64,000 nucleotides of DNA from Bradyrhizobium japonicum USDA 6 (lineage in GTDB: Bacteria; Pseudomonadota; Alphaproteobacteria; Rhizobiales; Xanthobacteraceae): assembly GCF_000284375.1 (NCBI RefSeq), contig NC_017249.1, positions 682,001-746,000 of the forward strand, written 5' to 3'. The position numbers and the translations under genes were made by a program. This document shows, in pieces, positions 61,953 through 64,000 of this stretch. A model generated the notes under the pieces. The model was not told where the DNA came from. It saw only the letters and a list, made by a program, of their open reading frames with translations, and ran no database searches. How positions within the stretch are numbered: the first letter of the stretch is position 1; every line of letters starts with the position of its first letter.

Positions 61953-62227
61953 CGTCGCCAGTCCTCTTCGCCCGCAGAGAAGCGGAATCGATCCACGCAA
62001 TTGCCAATGCACGCCGGCCATCTCCGTGGCATGCGCGCGGGATGTCGTGATCGCGTAACAACCGGCAAGATGACGCGAAAAAAATTCCCCATTTGAGACG
62101 TCCGGCACATCGCGTCATGTCGGCGTCCGCTAAGGACGGCTAGGAACGCAAGTGGCGCTCGAATCAACGCGCCGTCCTGCGCTTTCGCTGATGTCGTTAC
62201 CTATCGCCCGAAGGTCGGGCCCATAGG

Positions 62228-63964
62228 ATGAAAGTGGTTGGCGCGGTGCAGTGCAGGGCTATTGTGGTGGGGCTAGTCATAGCAGGTACCGCAGTCCCGG
62301 CCGTCGCGCAGGAAGCCGGATCGCTGCTCCGGGAGATGCAGCGGCAGCAGGAGTTGCAGCGGCAGGAAAGGCTGCCGGCCCCTGACGAGATTCGACCGTG
62401 GCAGCCGCCCGCCGCCATCCCCGACCGGGGCGAGCGCATCATCGTGAAGGGCGTTCGCTTCACCGGCAAGGTGGAGCTGCTGCCACAGGCCGAGCGCGAG
62501 CAACTCGCTGCCTCGGTGCGCGGCAAGCGCCTCGGCATCAAAGGGCTCTATGCGTTGGCCGATCAGGTGACGGCCGTGCTCCAGGGCCGCGGCCGGTTGC
62601 TGGCGCGCGCGCTGCTGCCGCCTCAGGACATCACCAACGGCATCGTCACGATCGAGATCGCCGAGGGCGCGCTCAAGACCATCACGCTCGACCGCGCCAG
62701 GGGCGTGCGCGTGCGTGAGGACCTGTTGCGCGCGATCATCGAGGGTCGTCTCAAGCCGGACGGCGTGACGCGGCAGGATCTGGAAGACGCGCTGTTGCGG
62801 ATGAACGACCTGCCTGGCGTGTCGGTGCATGCCAAGCTCGCGCCGGGCGATGCGCCGAACACCAGCAAGCTCGTCGTCGGCGTCGCGCAGGCGCCCGTCG
62901 TCGGGGGCGGCCTCTGGGGCGACAATTACGGCAGCGCCAACGTCGGCAAGGCGCAGGGCAACGGGCTCATCTCGCTCACCGACGTGTCCGGCTACGGCGA
63001 CCTGACGCGGCTTTCCGGCACGCTGTCGCAAGGGCAGGAGTACGGCTCGCTGACGACGAGCGTGCCGCTCGGCGCCAGCGGCTTCATTGCCAATGCGAAC
63101 TATAGCTATCTCGACTACCACAACATCGACGCCATCGGCCGCGCCCTCGGCCTCACCGGTTTTGCCCATTTCGCCAATGGCGGCGTCGACTACAGCCTCA
63201 TCCGCTCGCGCGATTTCAACCTCCAGCTCGGCGGCGCCGTGACCTGGAAGGCGCTGGTCGACGACAGTATCGTCGGAAAGCTTCAGGACAAGCGCTCGAC
63301 CTCCGGCACGCTCAGTCTCAACGGCGACCGGCGCGACGCGCTGCTCGGCGGCGGCATCACCAATTGGTCGGTGAGCTGGACTTTTGGCGATCTCGATCTT
63401 TCGCGCCTGTCGGGCGCGCTCGCGGCGGACCTGGCCGGGCTCCGGACGCAAGGGCAGTTCAACCGGATCAATGCCGCGGTCGCCCGGCTTCAGGCCTTGC
63501 CCGGCGACTTCGCACTGTTCGGTCGCCTCTACGGGCAATGGGCCGACAAGAACCTCGATTCCTCGGAAGATTTTGCGCTGGGCGGCCCGTTCGGCGTGCG
63601 CGGCTATCCCGTCGGCGAGGCGCGCGGCGACATGGGCGTGCTCGGCACGCTCGAGCTCCGCTACTACGCGCCGCTGCCTGTGCGGTTCGGCAGCCTGCAA
63701 CTCGCGAGCTTCCTGGACGGCGGCTACGTCAAGATCAACGTGTCGCCGAACGGCATCGCGCCGGTCACTGTCTGCGGCTGTAACGAATACGGGCTCGCCA
63801 GCGCCGGCCTCGCCGCGCGCTGGACGCGCGAATGGCTGAACGTCTCGGCGAACTGGGCCCATACGCTGGGCGACAATCCCGGACGTTCCATCATCACCGG
63901 GGCCAATGTCGATGGCGTCAAGGCCAACGATCAGTTCTGGCTGCAAGCCGGCATTCGCTTCTGA
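62228..63964 (+). CDS. TpsB / ShlB-FhaC type two-partner secretion transporter
   Basis: Outer-membrane pore (578 residues) that exports one large partner protein. A signal peptide (about 1-28) and a Gln-rich helix are followed by two POTRA domains (about 65-210) and a C-terminal 16-strand barrel. The POTRA 2 motif, the VRGYP-type motif of FhaC (GVRGYPVGEARGD) in loop 6, and the C-terminal aromatic (GIRF) are visible. The start of the next gene 20 bases downstream, cut by the window end, is the expected position of the TpsA partner. Confidence 0.9.
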   Translation: MKVVGAVQCRAIVVGLVIAGTAVPAVAQEAGSLLREMQRQQELQRQERLPAPDEIRPWQPPAAIPDRGERIIVKGVRFTGKVELLPQAEREQLAASVRGKRLGIKGLYALADQVTAVLQGRGRLLARALLPPQDITNGIVTIEIAEGALKTITLDRARGVRVREDLLRAIIEGRLKPDGVTRQDLEDALLRMNDLPGVSVHAKLAPGDAPNTSKLVVGVAQAPVVGGGLWGDNYGSANVGKAQGNGLISLTDVSGYGDLTRLSGTLSQGQEYGSLTTSVPLGASGFIANANYSYLDYHNIDAIGRALGLTGFAHFANGGVDYSLIRSRDFNLQLGGAVTWKALVDDSIVGKLQDKRSTSGTLSLNGDRRDALLGGGITNWSVSWTFGDLDLSRLSGALAADLAGLRTQGQFNRINAAVARLQALPGDFALFGRLYGQWADKNLDSSEDFALGGPFGVRGYPVGEARGDMGVLGTLELRYYAPLPVRFGSLQLASFLDGGYVKINVSPNGIAPVTVCGCNEYGLASAGLAARWTREWLNVSANWAHTLGDNPGRSIITGANVDGVKANDQFWLQAGIRF

Positions 63965-63983
63965 TGTTTCGAGGGGGCACGCG

Positions 63984-64000
63984 ATGACATCGACCCTGCC
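63984..64000 (+). CDS. Start of a following gene (partial), possibly the TpsA partner
   Basis: ATG at 63984 with GAGGGGG 8 bases upstream starts a frame (MTSTL) that is cut by the window edge after six codons. Genes after TpsB transporters usually encode their secreted TpsA exoprotein, but only six codons are visible, so the product is not known. Confidence 0.4.

Overview
The window is a high-GC alphaproteobacterial chromosome segment. It most likely comes from Bradyrhizobium or a close relative in the Nitrobacteraceae. The evidence is the lptC-lptA-lptB-rpoN-hpf-ptsN block, a Cys-type formate dehydrogenase operon followed by DUF3305/DUF3306/TorD genes, short REP-like palindromes between genes, and 40-70-residue membrane microproteins of a kind common in that genus. 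No transposase, phage gene or CRISPR array was seen; one tRNA gene (Leu, CAG anticodon) is present.

Layout. 0-6 kb: an Ada-like alkylation repair protein, a DUF2244 protein, endonuclease III, an EmrA/EmrB-type efflux pair and a CysZ/EI24 membrane protein. 6-11.4 kb: a nucleoside-phosphorylase-fold protein and a subtilase (S8) in one operon, divergent from a sedolisin (S53); none has a visible signal peptide. 11.5-15 kb: NikR, a copper-type P1B ATPase and a divergent CsoR regulator that share a perfect 9-bp inverted repeat. 15-25 kb: a papain-like C92 hydrolase, a Tat-exported amine oxidase, the translation block pheS-pheT (interrupted by a DUF559 nuclease-like gene flanked by inverted REP elements) with tauE, and rplT-rpmI-infC, where infC starts at ATT and a small secreted-protein gene sits between infC and rpmI. 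25-34 kb: housekeeping and envelope genes (hydrolase, thioesterase, queG overlapping a GST/FzlA-like gene, uppP, a DprE1/DprE2-like pair, an NDUFA9-like reductase) and tRNA-Leu. 34.7-43.6 kb: the formate dehydrogenase locus. 43.6-45.3 kb: two microproteins and an MFS exporter. 45.4-53.9 kb: a large SARP/AAA/TPR regulator whose cyclase-like domain has lost both metal ligands, divergent from a surface cassette (YadA-like trimeric autotransporter, secreted proteins, a beta-barrel protein and an exported protein with an S74 intramolecular-chaperone domain). 54-64 kb: a HAD-UbiA fusion, RNase D, the LPS-transport genes lptC/A/B, rpoN, hpf, ptsN and a TpsB transporter, with the next gene cut by the window edge.

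How the genes work together. The lpt genes move LPS across the periplasm. rpoN, hpf and ptsN are the usual sigma-54/PTS-Ntr neighbourhood, and ptsN has a near-consensus -24/-12 sigma-54 promoter, which suggests feedback from RpoN to EIIA-Ntr. UppP, the DprE1/DprE2-like pair and the UbiA fusion together look like parts of a polyprenyl-phosphate pentose (arabinose-type) donor pathway. The most unusual parts are the signal-less protease/nucleosidase locus, the trimeric adhesin plus separate S74 domain cassette with its degenerate regulator, and the REP-flanked DUF559 gene inside pheST. All functions are inferred from sequence motifs and context; no database search was run. Start sites are chosen from ribosome-binding-site spacing and are noted where uncertain.
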